From positions 1-64,000 of the forward strand of contig JARFIW010000839.1 of NCBI GenBank assembly GCA_036346225.1: a DNA stretch of 64,000 bases, written 5' to 3'. Below the pieces are notes generated by a model. It was not told where the DNA came from, did no database searches, and saw only the letters and a list, made by a program, of their open reading frames with translations. The position numbers and the translations under genes were made by a program. Origin of the DNA: Platerodrilus igneus. Lineage: Eukaryota > Arthropoda > Insecta > Coleoptera > Lycidae. This document shows, piece by piece, positions 49,702 through 52,004 of the stretch (position 1 is the first letter of the stretch; each line of letters begins with the position of its first letter).

Positions 49702-52004
49702 TAGGTAGTTAATTACACAAGGTTGATAAATATATATGTAATCAACTTGTTTTTCAAGTATTCAAAAAAAAAACTGATAATAGATTTCTAACCTTTACTG
49801 GAAGTGATTGAATTAAATTTCCCAGCAACCTCTGTGTTAGATTTTGGATCTAGATTAAGCGGTTGAGAAAATGGCAACGAATCTGCATTCAAAACTGCTA
49901 AATGCTGTTCAATAACAAATTGTTTATCAAACTCCATACGGGATTCCACCTGCAACAAAAATTTAAGCGCTATTAGTTAATACCTGAACACCTTTTTTTT
50001 ATGTTTGGAAGCCACTGTTGTAGAGAATAGTAAATAAAAATACATTACCAAGGGTTAATATCATATCAAAATAGTTTTGGCTGACACTATAGAAAATTTG
50101 AAAGTAAGTAGTGTATATAGTTCAACTAATTCGGAAGGGTCCGAGCGTCTAGTCGGAACGGAAAACAATACAAAACTTCGTATAGTGTTGAAATTAAAAA
50201 AATCATACTTTTCTTTGAAAAAATTTAAATCACTAGTTGCAATTGTTTAGAAGTGGGAATGACTTTCATTTCATGTTAGGGTCAAATTTATTTGTTAGTG
50301 TTAGTAAATTCTCTGTTGTTTTATGTTATCTGATTTTAGGCATTATCAAAACAAGCTTTATAGAAATCGTAGAAATTCAAAAGGAACACTAGAAGCATCA
50401 ATACAAATATTTATTAAAACGGAGTTCTAGAAATATATATATTTTAAAACCAAGTTAACCTTCAAAAGTTTAATTTAGCATTTGAAAACATTTAGTTTGA
50501 AGCTATTTGTCGAAGTTTTCCCGGTATAGTTTAAGGAACGTTAAAAGATAAAACGATACAAATAACAAGCAAATTCTTAGTAGGGGTCGTAAGGTGGCTG
50601 TCAATTAGGAATAAATTTTAGTTTTGAGGGATCTAGGCGGTTACAAATACTGCTGGCAATTGCGAAACAAAGAAGGGTTAGCTGTTTGAATACGTAAGAA
50701 GTAAGATAGAAATATCACGTGTTAAAATAGACATAGTTTAATCTTATGAAGAGAGGGTAATTTGTCCGTAACAATAGAACTTGCCAACCAGTAAACAAAG
50801 AGCCATTATGTTATGAAATGAGTATGAGTGGCATAAAAAGAGGAGAAACTTCAACGGTCAGGAACAACGGGGACAACAGACAAGTGATTTTTTCTCCAAT
50901 GCTCCACCCGAAGGTACTACATTGGCCAGAAAGCGAGATTTTTTTACCTGGAAAATTTGGATTTTTGCCAAATCCTTGCCGTTCCAAGCAAGGTAGGGAT
51001 CTTTAACGTGCGTGACAACACTCACACACGGGACCTTCATTTTACCTATCATCCGAACGAGGGTGTATTTTTGTGAAAAATGCTGGCCAAACATTTTTCA
51101 AGCGGACCGTGTCGGGATTCGAACCCGGGACCTTAGGCGTAAGACAAGGTAGACAGCTGATTTAGCATAAATATATTGAAGAGAGATAGACATAACGAGC
51201 ATTATTAGCGACGTATTTTAAACGTTAACTTTTGCCAGTGGATTTGTGATTTTCAAAAAGTGTTAATAGCACGTACGTGGTTATGAGGCTAAACTTAAGT
51301 TTTCGGGGAAAATTGATGTCGGTTAGAGAAATACGAGGAACTTTAAACTACGTTAGAGGATATTTCTAAGATTCGTTTGCCGTTGGAGTTGTAGTTTCAA
51401 AAATGCAATGTTTGTATTGTGACATGTCAATTTGCCATTGCCTTGCCATGTTACATTGAGGTTCCACCTCCTTCCTTATACAAGTATTTCTTCATCTTAA
51501 TTTTATATAAATATCGTTTACAATCACATGTTAGTTTTGATTTGTGTAACATTTTCCTTTAGTATTATAAAATAATGCACTAAATAAGTTGATCTTTAGT
51601 TTTAATTTAATGTTCCCTTTAGTATAAATAATATAAATAATTATTCATCATATGAAATTTTCTAATTGGTAAACCTCTGAATAATGTCCATGAATACACA
51701 ACTGGTGTATACATGAATCTGTTATTTAAGATGGTTTTCTTGTTTGTCCCTCTCTCAAAATGTTTGGTTATCTTTAAACCAGAATAAATTTGCGTTGCTC
51801 TTCATATCTCACCATCTTTTGAGCACACACCGTTTCCTGATAAAGATGTCCTTTCTAGAGCCATGATATGATACCTGGTATGTAAAAGGTGTTTTTTTCT
51901 TTTATTTTTCTTAACATACATAAATATTGTTTCAAAAAACTAGCAAAATACCTATAGAGAAGGTTTACCTGAATAACCCATTCAAAATATTTAAGAAATG
52001 TAAG
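6297..52004 (-). CDS. GPI-anchored aminopeptidase N (M1 family), C-terminal about 600 residues, split gene
   Basis: M1 aminopeptidases N are zinc ectopeptidases that trim N-terminal residues from peptides; insect gut forms are held in the outer membrane leaflet by a GPI anchor. Eleven minus-strand exons can be joined with consistent GT/AG sites: 51969-52004 (tentative), 49793-49949, 35171-35246, 34950-35118, 34688-34898, 34361-34635, 7239-7408, 7018-7186, 6821-6966, 6690-6768 and 6297-6641. Seen in order are the end of the catalytic domain, the GAS-I-IRMM segment, an ERAP1_C-like helical domain with the PDLRSTAYC block, a Thr-Pro-Lys-Pro stalk and a hydrophobic GPI signal. The zinc-binding HEXXH exon is not in the window and should lie beyond 64000. 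Introns of 27 kb and 14.5 kb are packed with retroelements. Two exons each carry a one-base frameshift, so this copy is either a pseudogene or carries assembly errors. Confidence 0.85.
6690..6768 (-). CDS. aminopeptidase N penultimate exon
   Basis: 79 nt between a CTCACAG acceptor and a GGTAAGC donor. It encodes about 26 residues ([17 protein letters not shown]...) of the C-terminal helical domain and joins in frame to the last exon. Its start needs two bases carried over from the exon before, which only fits if that exon has lost one base. Confidence 0.75.
6821..6966 (-). CDS. aminopeptidase N exon with a frameshift near its end
   Basis: 146 nt. It encodes ...[17 protein letters not shown]... 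and ...[10 protein letters not shown], a helical-repeat segment of the ERAP1_C-like domain. After the run of four A (plus-strand T-run 6833-6836) the frame meets a TAG. One extra base there would restore both the frame and the phase of the next exon. It may be a homopolymer error or a real lesion. Acceptor AATGTAG and donor GTAAAA are normal. Confidence 0.75.
7018..7186 (-). CDS. aminopeptidase N exon with a frameshift in an A-run
   Basis: 169 nt between TGCTTTAG and GTAAGT. The entry frame gives [13 protein letters not shown], a block strongly conserved in insect APNs, then two consecutive TGA codons. The next frame gives the expected continuation ([21 protein letters not shown]). The switch lies at a run of four A (plus-strand T-run 7138-7141). 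One base too many explains it. The shifted frame persists until the compensating lesion in the next exon. Confidence 0.8.
7239..7408 (-). CDS. aminopeptidase N exon (Cys-rich helical segment)
   Basis: 170 nt after a CCTTTCAG acceptor, ending in a GTAAGT donor. It encodes [14 protein letters not shown]..., then [20 protein letters not shown], the conserved Cys-X6-Cys segment of the APN C-terminal domain. It joins in phase 0 to the exon at 34361-34635 across a 27-kb intron. Confidence 0.85.
7409..8088. other. intron sequence without a recognised element
   Basis: The start of the 27-kb aminopeptidase intron, up to the first Penelope-like element. Short open frames on the minus strand (7618-7961) look like chance. 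Confidence 0.5.
8417..8761 (-). pseudogene. PLE copy A GIY-YIG endonuclease
   Basis: 114 residues of the C-terminal nuclease of a Penelope-like polyprotein. The signature GIY is at residues 16-18 and YIG at 31-33, with CSGHGC between them, a Cys arrangement seen in several PLE nucleases. The domain nicks target DNA for primed reverse transcription. The preceding RT is broken by stops, so this is a fragment of a dead element, although this frame itself is open. Confidence 0.75.
9052..10604 (-). pseudogene. PLE copy A reverse transcriptase, broken frames
   Basis: Blocks in three frames form a PLE RT. There is an N-terminal part near 10600-10440, then 10189-9773 with KADKGN and [10 protein letters not shown] (typical of the PLE RT start). 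A middle block near 9700-9430 matches copy B (11433-11760). YVDD is encoded near 9300-9320, and [12 protein letters not shown] lies at 9252-9052. Stops and frameshifts at about 10440, 9770, 9640 and 9410 separate them. The function was reverse transcription of the element RNA. Confidence 0.75.
10840..11768 (+). pseudogene. PLE copy B reverse transcriptase, 3'-truncated
   Basis: The frame at 10840-11058 covers the PLE N-terminal part ([17 protein letters not shown]). Broken frames follow, including YYLKADKG near 11080. The frame at 11433-11792 has the RT core around [15 protein letters not shown] (the first catalytic Asp block) and the [11 protein letters not shown] motif. The match to copy A ends inside that motif at 11768; the last residues of the frame are foreign. 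There is no YVDD or nuclease. It is dead. Confidence 0.75.
11769..12512 (+). mobile_element. foreign segment inserted in PLE copy B
   Basis: It is bounded by the loss and return of similarity to PLE copy A. It holds a 41-bp imperfect palindrome (11842-11882), a non-coding leader and a 151-codon frame resembling the N-terminal half of a tyrosine recombinase. No terminal inverted repeats or clear target duplication are seen, as expected for Cryptons. It could instead be a piece of host gene moved by recombination. Confidence 0.45.
11842..11882. promoter_or_regulatory. 41-bp imperfect palindrome made of two X-box-like sites
   Basis: CCGCACT at one end and AGTGCGG at the other enclose GTTGCTAGGCAA and GTTGCTAAGCAAC. 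The second half-site fits the RFX X-box consensus (GTNRCC-RGYAAC type) with near-perfect dyad symmetry. It lies about 195 bp upstream of the Crypton-like ATG. It could be an RFX-type regulatory site, a cruciform or a recombination site. Confidence 0.45.
12076..12531 (+). CDS. Crypton-like tyrosine recombinase, N-terminal exon
   Basis: 151 codons from an ATG after an A-rich leader. Residues about 30-115 ([15 protein letters not shown]..., [38 protein letters not shown]) resemble the SAM-like core-binding domain of Crypton/phage-integrase-type recombinases and their domesticated animal relatives. The catalytic R-H-R-Y half is absent. After LLIK the DNA reads AAAA|GTATGT, a good splice donor, so the last residues are probably intron and this may be the first exon of a split gene. 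The next exon is not found; PLE sequence follows at once. Confidence 0.5.
   Translation: MASDSESKLEPTPPNIVEAVNAPTLNLLQEISKKKYETAYKSFMDWRRDQKTTSYSENVLIAYFNELSNKYKSPTLWTHYSMLRTSLTIHHNVDISKYGKLRAFLKRKSSGYKSKKSKIFTTEEINKFITEASDQQFLLIKVCNINLARII
12881..13182. other. intron spacer, nothing recognised
   Basis: About 300 bp of AT-rich sequence between the PLE pseudo-LTR and the TIR transposon, with no open frame of note. Confidence 0.5.
13561..13866 (+). pseudogene. transposase N-terminal DNA-binding domain (DUF4817-like)
   Basis: 101 codons. Residues about 8-60 ([29 protein letters not shown]..., YVQKLVRMF) form the helix-turn-helix typical of DUF4817 proteins, the N-terminal part of many insect mariner-like transposases. 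The frame ends early at a TAG, before any DDE residue, so the transposase is truncated. It sits inside the TIR element, in its orientation. Confidence 0.7.
13896..14108 (+). pseudogene. transposase catalytic-core relic
   Basis: 71 codons with the block [19 protein letters not shown] followed by YYEQDGAP. The last matches the F-Q-Q-D-G-A-P-P-H block around the second catalytic Asp of mariner-like transposases, here altered after DGAP. The first catalytic Asp and the third acidic residue region are lost through an internal deletion and stops. Confidence 0.75.
14535..15372. other. intron sequence without a recognised element
   Basis: The short frame at 15006-15239 shows no recognisable domain. 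The rest is AT-rich filler between the TIR transposon and the LTR element. Confidence 0.5.
15373..15825 (+). repeat. 5' LTR of the errantivirus-like element
   Basis: The end ...AAATCTAACT at 15825 is shared with the 3' LTR. The start is uncertain: the expected AGTTA start is not visible and the first about 110 bp are poorly conserved. The well-matched part from 15488 contains GTTACTTTGTATTGTATAAA (a TATA-like promoter context) and AGCAGACATGAG. Confidence 0.75.
15825..15836 (+). other. primer-binding site, tRNA-Ser type
   Basis: TGGCGCAGTTG directly at the 5' LTR end, with the first T shared with the LTR. TGGCGCAGT is the start of the tRNA-Ser-complementary site used by 17.6/297-type elements. 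Confidence 0.65.
15837..16685 (+). other. leader between the primer site and gag
   Basis: AT-rich and non-coding. It probably includes the untranslated leader and a degraded gag start. Confidence 0.5.
16686..17775 (+). pseudogene. errantivirus-type Gag, frameshifted
   Basis: The frame at 16686-17144 carries the capsid-like segment, including [19 protein letters not shown] and [19 protein letters not shown], the conserved start of errantivirus Gag. A frameshift at about 17141 precedes a linker rich in Asn, Phe and Thr (17230-17450). Another open stretch, 17455-17775, holds the C-terminal part with [16 protein letters not shown] and an acidic tail, also typical of the 17.6 group. Gag would form the particle. 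No CCHC zinc knuckle is seen, as expected in this genus. Confidence 0.8.
17780..18120 (+). pseudogene. retroviral-type aspartic protease, inactivated
   Basis: The block LKLLIDT is followed by a TGA stop where the third residue of the catalytic D-T/S-G triad belongs. [15 protein letters not shown], the flap/helix end typical of these proteases, lies near 18055-18100. The enzyme would process Gag-Pol. The stop sits in the active site itself, so the protease is dead. Confidence 0.75.
18507..19573 (+). pseudogene. reverse transcriptase, frameshifted in the catalytic box
   Basis: The frame at 18507-19115 has the RT fingers and palm: [52 protein letters not shown]. The frame then shifts by one base at 19084-19095, exactly at the Tyr-X-Asp-Asp catalytic box, and continues in the frame 19095-19573 with [28 protein letters not shown]. 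It copies viral RNA to DNA. The break falls on the second catalytic aspartate codon. Confidence 0.85.
19500..20290 (+). pseudogene. RNase H and connection region
   Basis: [10 protein letters not shown], the block carrying a catalytic Asp of RNase H, is encoded near 19508-19540 in a frame different from the one carrying the upstream [22 protein letters not shown] coding is recognisable near 19718-19770, again interrupted. The acidic and Lys-rich frame at 19891-20088 is the linker towards integrase. Confidence 0.65.
20292..21110 (+). pseudogene. integrase, broken
   Basis: The frame at 20292-20489 holds the N-terminal zinc-binding HHCC-like region ([10 protein letters not shown] and a downstream Cys). 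KLHADTL near 20525 and the following [10 protein letters not shown] carry the first catalytic Asp, and [12 protein letters not shown] near 20685 the second. A Glu-containing helix (LLEQNR) follows near 20820. At least three stops separate them. The enzyme inserts the DNA copy into the genome. Confidence 0.7.
21300..23030 (+). pseudogene. env-like membrane fusion glycoprotein, broken
   Basis: Errantiviruses carry an env gene related to baculovirus-type fusion proteins. A basic RQKR site at 21662-21673, of furin-cleavage type, is followed directly by the Gly/Phe/Ser-rich start of the fusion subunit. A hydrophobic stretch ([16 protein letters not shown]) near 22891-22941 followed by basic residues is the membrane anchor. 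Stops and frameshifts at about 21460, 21770, 21885, 22085 and 22885 break the gene, so no working envelope can be made from this copy. Confidence 0.75.
23089..23541 (+). repeat. 3' LTR of the errantivirus-like element
   Basis: It starts AGTTACATATCCCCC after a purine-rich CAAGAGG tract and ends ...AATCTAACT. The same start (AGTTATGTATCCCCC) is present in the solo LTR at 36373-36919, which confirms the boundary. Length 453 bp. Confidence 0.85.
23542..24400. other. low-stop stretch open in three overlapping frames; no family recognised
   Basis: Plus-strand frames 23608-23979, 23879-24337 and 23943-24305 and the minus frame 23836-24183 are all open across the same 700 bp, unusual in this AT-rich DNA. 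Either one frame is an old coding region broken by shifts, or base composition is locally different. A phrase such as [16 protein letters not shown] (24184-24230) looks protein-like, but no family is recognised. Confidence 0.35.
24401..28500. other. 4.1 kb of intron without a recognised element
   Basis: AT-rich. The frame at 24501-24857 (118 codons, plus) has no recognisable domain. A 49-codon frame at 26189-26338 reads protein-like ([18 protein letters not shown]) but is unassigned. A segment near 27830-27905 resembles one near 35890-35965 (shared GGAATTGA and ATCGATTGA), probably two copies of one old repeat. Confidence 0.4.
28520..29180 (-). pseudogene. mariner-like transposase relic
   Basis: Read on the minus strand, the region near 28640-28520 gives a degraded PPRTPNTHL.. 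[11 protein letters not shown], matching the P-P-R-S-P-D-L-T-P ... Y-L-K block of mariner-like transposases near the third catalytic acid. Upstream, near 28845, VQDGHT matches the Q-D-G-A-P-P-H block. The frame at 28923-29174 may belong to the more N-terminal part. Many stops; no TIRs were located. Confidence 0.5.
29391..29414. repeat. (TA)n tract at the left edge of an LTR-like unit
   Basis: About 22 bp of AT repeats; the LTR-like end TGCTGTGATAAG starts at 29415. Confidence 0.9.
29415..31252 (-). mobile_element. solo-LTR-like unit in (TA)n
   Basis: It begins TGCTGTGATAAGG and ends ...GTTCATAGCA, so it has TG...CA on either strand, with a (TA)n tract abutting both sides. It shares CTAGCCGAGGT with the unit at 43491-45122 and with the gag-pr element (GCTAGCCGGGG on the minus strand near 58230). 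A CAACRCCYTGTATATR segment near 29551 recurs at 43633. Length about 1.84 kb. No open frame. The orientation is inferred from the shared motif. Confidence 0.6.
31253..31313. repeat. (TA)n tract, about 60 bp
   Basis: It follows the CA end of the LTR-like unit directly. Confidence 0.95.
31314..32115. other. unassigned segment between two (TA)n tracts
   Basis: Purine-rich plus strand with no credible frame. Its end, TTTCATTTCATCTTAAAA, is repeated just beyond the next (TA)n tract at about 32167. Confidence 0.5.
32116..32157. repeat. (TA)n tract
   Basis: About 42 bp, flanked on both sides by copies of TTTCATTTCATCTTAAAA. Confidence 0.95.
32158..32217 (+). mobile_element. SINE 3' end fragment
   Basis: CCAAATGTGGATTATT followed by a TC-rich and ATT-rich end, then (TA)n. 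The same tail ends the tRNA-derived SINE at 43215-43456. Confidence 0.55.
32218..32257. repeat. (TA)n tract
   Basis: About 40 bp between the SINE tail and the left arm of the inverted-repeat PLE. Confidence 0.95.
32269..32707. repeat. left arm of the PLE inverted repeat
   Basis: 439 bp, from TTAGAAATCTTGTGGGG to CTGAGTGTGGTGGA. It pairs with 33835-34272. It contains ACGTTTCGG, the complement of the CCGAAACGT box that ends a hammerhead-like stem. Confidence 0.9.
32788..33825 (-). CDS. Penelope-like RT (C-terminal part) and GIY-YIG endonuclease, 345 aa
   Basis: An open frame of 345 codons without internal stops. Residues 19-37 carry the RT block [18 protein letters not shown], and residues 57-60 the catalytic [13 protein letters not shown] is near 98-106 and [12 protein letters not shown] at 123-134, the usual PLE thumb. 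The GIY-YIG domain is about 252-335, with IY at 251-252, CSC at 257-259, YIGQ at 263-266 and a candidate catalytic Glu at 323 (LFLES). A complete PLE protein is about twice this length; fingers and N-terminus are missing by 5' truncation at the inverted repeat. The intact frame and near-identical arms indicate a recent insertion. Confidence 0.9.
   Translation of the reverse strand: MINNSHFTFQNQFYQQISGTPMGSPISPILAQIVMDKLIDTIKPQLSFQLEFIVKYVDDIICSVPKDKIEETFTVFNKFHPKLQFTIDIENNRKINFLDTMVIRDSGNKLIFDIYKKPTNSGRYLNFKSNHSFNHKINAALTLKDRITKICNPSFLEVNLKHLQQTLLNNGYPKELTNKLIYQTKQSQPKNIQSQPIKYKTLPYIQQLTPSLIKMLQTSKIKISTKYENNIKRSFTKIKDETPKALQSNIIYNIPCSCNKQYIGQSKQWLRNRITQHKSDRKLNKRSCALSIHLNDYQHQADFDNTKILDIKKTYKNRLFLESYHIQKQPNTINFKNDIDNLNTS
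33835..34272. repeat. right arm of the PLE inverted repeat
   Basis: 438 bp, the reverse complement of 32269-32707. It contains GGAAACATATTTTCC followed by GAAACGTC near 34188-34214. Confidence 0.9.
34273..34326. repeat. (TA)n tract beside an aminopeptidase exon
   Basis: About 54 bp between the PLE inverted repeat and the exon at 34361. It lies within about 35 bp of the exon's splice donor. Confidence 0.95.
34361..34635 (-). CDS. aminopeptidase N exon, ERAP1_C-like domain
   Basis: 275 nt between TTTTTAG and a GTATGC donor. It encodes [54 protein letters not shown]: the R-A-Q-(I/L)-(V/I)-D-D segment conserved at the start of the M1 C-terminal domain. Intact. It joins the exon at 34688-34898 in phase. 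Confidence 0.9.
34688..34898 (-). CDS. aminopeptidase N exon, beta-sandwich domain
   Basis: 211 nt. It encodes VKRFGFNL..., [10 protein letters not shown] and [19 protein letters not shown], the small beta domain between catalytic and C-terminal domains of M1 enzymes. Intact, with consistent splice sites. Confidence 0.85.
34950..35118 (-). CDS. aminopeptidase N exon, end of the catalytic domain
   Basis: 169 nt. It encodes [32 protein letters not shown], matching the ...W.T.Q.G.P.(V/L).V segment of M1 peptidases. Intact, with AG and GT at the borders. Confidence 0.9.
35171..35246 (-). CDS. aminopeptidase N exon, GAS-IIRMM segment
   Basis: 76 nt. It encodes [20 protein letters not shown], the conserved K-G-A-S-(V/I)-(I/L)-R-M-(L/M) helix after the active site of M1 aminopeptidases. 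It joins in phase 1 to the exon at 49793-49949 across 14.5 kb. Confidence 0.9.
35247..36368. other. intron sequence without a recognised element
   Basis: AT-rich. The frame at 35573-35803 shows no domain. A segment near 35890-35965 resembles 27830-27905. Confidence 0.45.
36369..36923 (-). mobile_element. solo errantivirus-type LTR with a CGCG target duplication
   Basis: LTR 36373-36919. On the minus strand it runs AGTTATGTATCCCCC ... CCTTAACT, the same ends as the LTRs of the 15.4-23.5 kb element, with the shared AGCAGACATGAG. It is flanked by CGCG at 36369-36372 and 36920-36923, the 4-bp duplication usual for errantiviruses. The inner body is lost by LTR-LTR recombination. Length 547 bp. 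Confidence 0.85.
36924..38260. other. intron sequence without a recognised element
   Basis: No credible frame. The lower part may contain the 3' end of the LINE fragment that follows. Confidence 0.4.
38261..38935 (-). pseudogene. non-LTR retrotransposon (LINE) reverse transcriptase relic
   Basis: In minus-strand order: [13 protein letters not shown] near 38930 (the Q-x-G-F-R-x-G-x-S-T block), [16 protein letters not shown] near 38830 (the catalytic S-K-A-F-D block), [16 protein letters not shown] near 38660 (the S-V-P-Q-G-S-x-L-G-P block), then a thumb-like frame 38512-38261 with YVIFCKKC and [14 protein letters not shown]. Stops and shifts separate them. The family is jockey/CR1-like by block order; the clade is not resolved. 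Confidence 0.7.
38936..39857. other. intron sequence without a recognised element
   Basis: It may include the 5' part of the LINE, but no further RT or endonuclease block is readable. Confidence 0.4.
39858..39893. repeat. (TA)n tract
   Basis: About 36 bp, directly before a PLE 3' end. Confidence 0.95.
39894..40113 (-). mobile_element. Penelope-like 3' end (pseudo-LTR fragment)
   Basis: On the minus strand it ends ...CCGACCTAAAACCCACAACATTTTTAGAAAAT then (TA)n, like the end of the PLE at 34272. It contains CTTTGAAAAGGATT...AATCCGAAAGCTC near 39960-40000, the stem-plus-GAAA arrangement seen in the other pseudo-LTRs. No coding. Confidence 0.55.
40114..40150. repeat. (TA)n tract
   Basis: About 36 bp, beside the 165-bp palindrome. 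Confidence 0.95.
40150..40314. repeat. 165-bp near-perfect palindrome from a PLE end
   Basis: Arms of about 80 bp run from AATGTTTGTTTAATG to its complement CATTAAACAAACATT, around a centre of TATTT near 40229-40233. The only differences seen are a TA indel and the short centre. The arms resemble the PLE 3' end (GCAGGTTATAGGTCAGCTGG compared with GTGGGTTTTAGGTCGGCTGG at 39911). It is likely two inverted PLE termini joined. Confidence 0.85.
40353..40370. repeat. short (TA)n tract
   Basis: About 18 bp, directly before an LTR-like end. Confidence 0.9.
40372..42605 (-). mobile_element. LTR-like unit; inner part inverted relative to 46286-47580
   Basis: It starts TGCTGTGATAATC after (TA)n, giving a CA end on the minus strand. 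The part 41200-42605 is the inverted counterpart of 46286-47580: ACTCATATTTAGACC, GCACGCAACGTCTGAGAATA and CGCCAAAACTGCCTACTTTTG or their complements are shared. The other end stops at the (TA)n near 42616. The frame at 41722-42024 lies in it and shows no domain. Confidence 0.55.
42616..42650. repeat. (TA)n tract
   Basis: About 35 bp, bordering the inner end of the LTR-like unit. Confidence 0.95.
42651..42984. other. short segment with a small inverted repeat
   Basis: TTATTACTTCACAGGG near 42801 is inverted at CCCTATGAAGTAATCG near 42886, with GTTTCGGCTTTGTTAAGCC between. It could be the remnant of a foldback or PLE terminus. Confidence 0.45.
42985..43331. repeat. inverted pair of tRNA-derived SINE heads
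   Basis: Two about 165-bp arms meet near 43150 (ATTACGTCTTGCA / TGCAAGACGTAAAT). Each arm contains a tRNA-like A-box (right arm TAGCTAAGTTGGTTAGAGCG). The right arm keeps the B-box GGTTCGAAT near 43281; the left arm has lost about 15 bp there. The outer ends are CTGGTAATTG and CAATTACCAG. The arms differ at perhaps one base in seven. Confidence 0.7.
43215..43456 (+). mobile_element. tRNA-derived SINE
   Basis: RNA polymerase III A-box near 43217 and B-box GGTTCGAAT near 43281, then a body and the 3' end CCAAATGTGGATTATT(C)GTC...CTATTATA running into (TA)n. The same 3' end occurs at 32190-32217. The tRNA species is not determined. Confidence 0.6.
43457..43490. repeat. (TA)n tract
   Basis: About 34 bp between the SINE tail and an LTR-like TG end. 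Confidence 0.95.
43491..45122 (-). mobile_element. solo-LTR-like unit in (TA)n
   Basis: It starts TGCAGTGTTAATAAGG and ends ...GTATCACAACA, with (TA)n on both sides. It contains GAGCTAGCCGAGGT near 45004 and CAACGCCCTGTATATG near 43632, both shared with the 29415-31252 unit. About 1.63 kb. The frame at 44548-44748 is not credible. Confidence 0.6.
45123..45151. repeat. (TA)n tract
   Basis: About 29 bp with one G interruption. Confidence 0.9.
45152..46243. mobile_element. foldback element with about 210-bp inverted arms, PLE-pseudo-LTR-like
   Basis: The arms 45183-45400 and 46036-46252 are inverted copies (AAACTCCGTTTATGGGTAAG, GTAATATGTACATGT-like, AACGTCTGATTAACACACAT) with few differences. 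The 650-bp loop has no reverse transcriptase. Each arm holds GACCATCTAGCG..GGT(C/T)GAAACGTC, a stem plus GAAACGT box as in PLE pseudo-LTRs. The outer ends meet (TA)n. Confidence 0.7.
46244..46285. repeat. (TA)n tract
   Basis: About 42 bp between the foldback element and an LTR-like unit. Confidence 0.95.
46286..47689 (+). mobile_element. LTR-like unit, inverted relative to 41200-42605
   Basis: It begins CTCATATTTAGACCAGGG at the (TA)n and ends ...GGAAACACAACA at the next (TA)n. Near 47650 it reads ACACCCAATTCGTGAGGCTCGAT, close to the complement of the end of the gag-pr element's LTR (AATTGGGCACC...CAAGCCCCAC). This places it in or near that LTR family. Confidence 0.55.
47690..47746. repeat. 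(TA)n tract
   Basis: About 55 bp with small interruptions. Confidence 0.95.
47747..48090 (-). mobile_element. partial LTR-like unit
   Basis: TGCTGTGACAACG after (TA)n, then GGCTAGCTCAACGGAA near 47890, the complement of the GAGCTAGCC motif of the other units. The far end is not defined; PLE sequence follows by about 48440. Confidence 0.5.
48351..49019 (+). pseudogene. Penelope-like C-terminal region with GIY-YIG nuclease
   Basis: A 222-codon frame. Homology begins about residue 34 ([18 protein letters not shown]), the PLE linker after the RT. Residues 153-180 carry the nuclease start, with IYK, CSC at 161-163, YIGN at 167-170 and [13 protein letters not shown] at 49017-49019 interrupts the protein where related copies have Arg; the frame then continues as [17 protein letters not shown] to a TAA near 49143. 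It is inactive because of the stop and 5' truncation. Confidence 0.8.
48440..49366 (+). mobile_element. 5'-truncated Penelope-like element ending in (TA)n
   Basis: PLE coding begins near 48440 and continues to about 49143, followed by a 3' tail with GATTTGGGACCTCACCA and then (TA)n at 49367. The RT palm is lost, as usual for 5'-truncated copies. Confidence 0.75.
49367..49416. repeat. (TA)n tract
   Basis: About 50 bp, directly after the PLE 3' end. Confidence 0.95.
49417..49634 (+). mobile_element. Penelope-like pseudo-LTR fragment
   Basis: It contains CTTTGAAAAAGGC..TTGCCGAAACGT and, near its end, GATTTGGACTACACCATCCC, the typical PLE 3' end, then (TA)n. It has no coding and is bounded by (TA)n on both sides. 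Confidence 0.7.
49635..49697. repeat. (TA)n tract
   Basis: About 63 bp; aminopeptidase exon 49793-49949 starts 96 bp further on. Confidence 0.95.
49793..49949 (-). CDS. aminopeptidase N exon, after the active site
   Basis: 157 nt between TTGTTGCAG and a GTTAGA donor. It encodes [32 protein letters not shown] and FNSITSSK, matching the M1 segment W..(D/E)..F(V/I).....AL..D.L..(S/T)HP(I/L). Intact. It is continuous with the GASIIRMM exon. Confidence 0.9.
49950..50870. other. intron sequence without a recognised element
   Basis: AT-rich, with no frame or repeat recognised. Confidence 0.45.
50871..51175 (-). mobile_element. tRNA-derived SINE
   Basis: On the minus strand a tRNA-like head with B-box GGGTTCGAATCCC (51112-51125) is followed by a GC-richer body with GCACGTTAAAGATCCC near 51000. 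The two overlapping ORFs here (50818-51006 plus and 50858-51094 minus) are products of this repeat, not genes. Confidence 0.65.
51176..51968. other. intron sequence, nothing recognised
   Basis: No frame above chance and no clear repeat. Confidence 0.45.
51969..52004 (-). CDS. candidate 36-nt aminopeptidase N microexon
   Basis: On the minus strand GTAATCAG is followed by twelve codons reading [12 protein letters not shown] and a CAG|GTAAAC donor. In M1 aminopeptidases the N-E-G-F-A motif is followed by a segment of the form (S/T)(Y/F)(L/F)(E/Q)Y, directly before the VE...(L/F)...F segment that starts the next exon. Phase 0 on both sides fits 49949. It is short, so chance cannot be excluded. 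Confidence 0.55.

Noticed and set aside
50818..51094. Two overlapping frames of 62 and 78 aa
   Set aside because: They lie within a tRNA-derived SINE and its flank and exist on both strands; repeat by-products.
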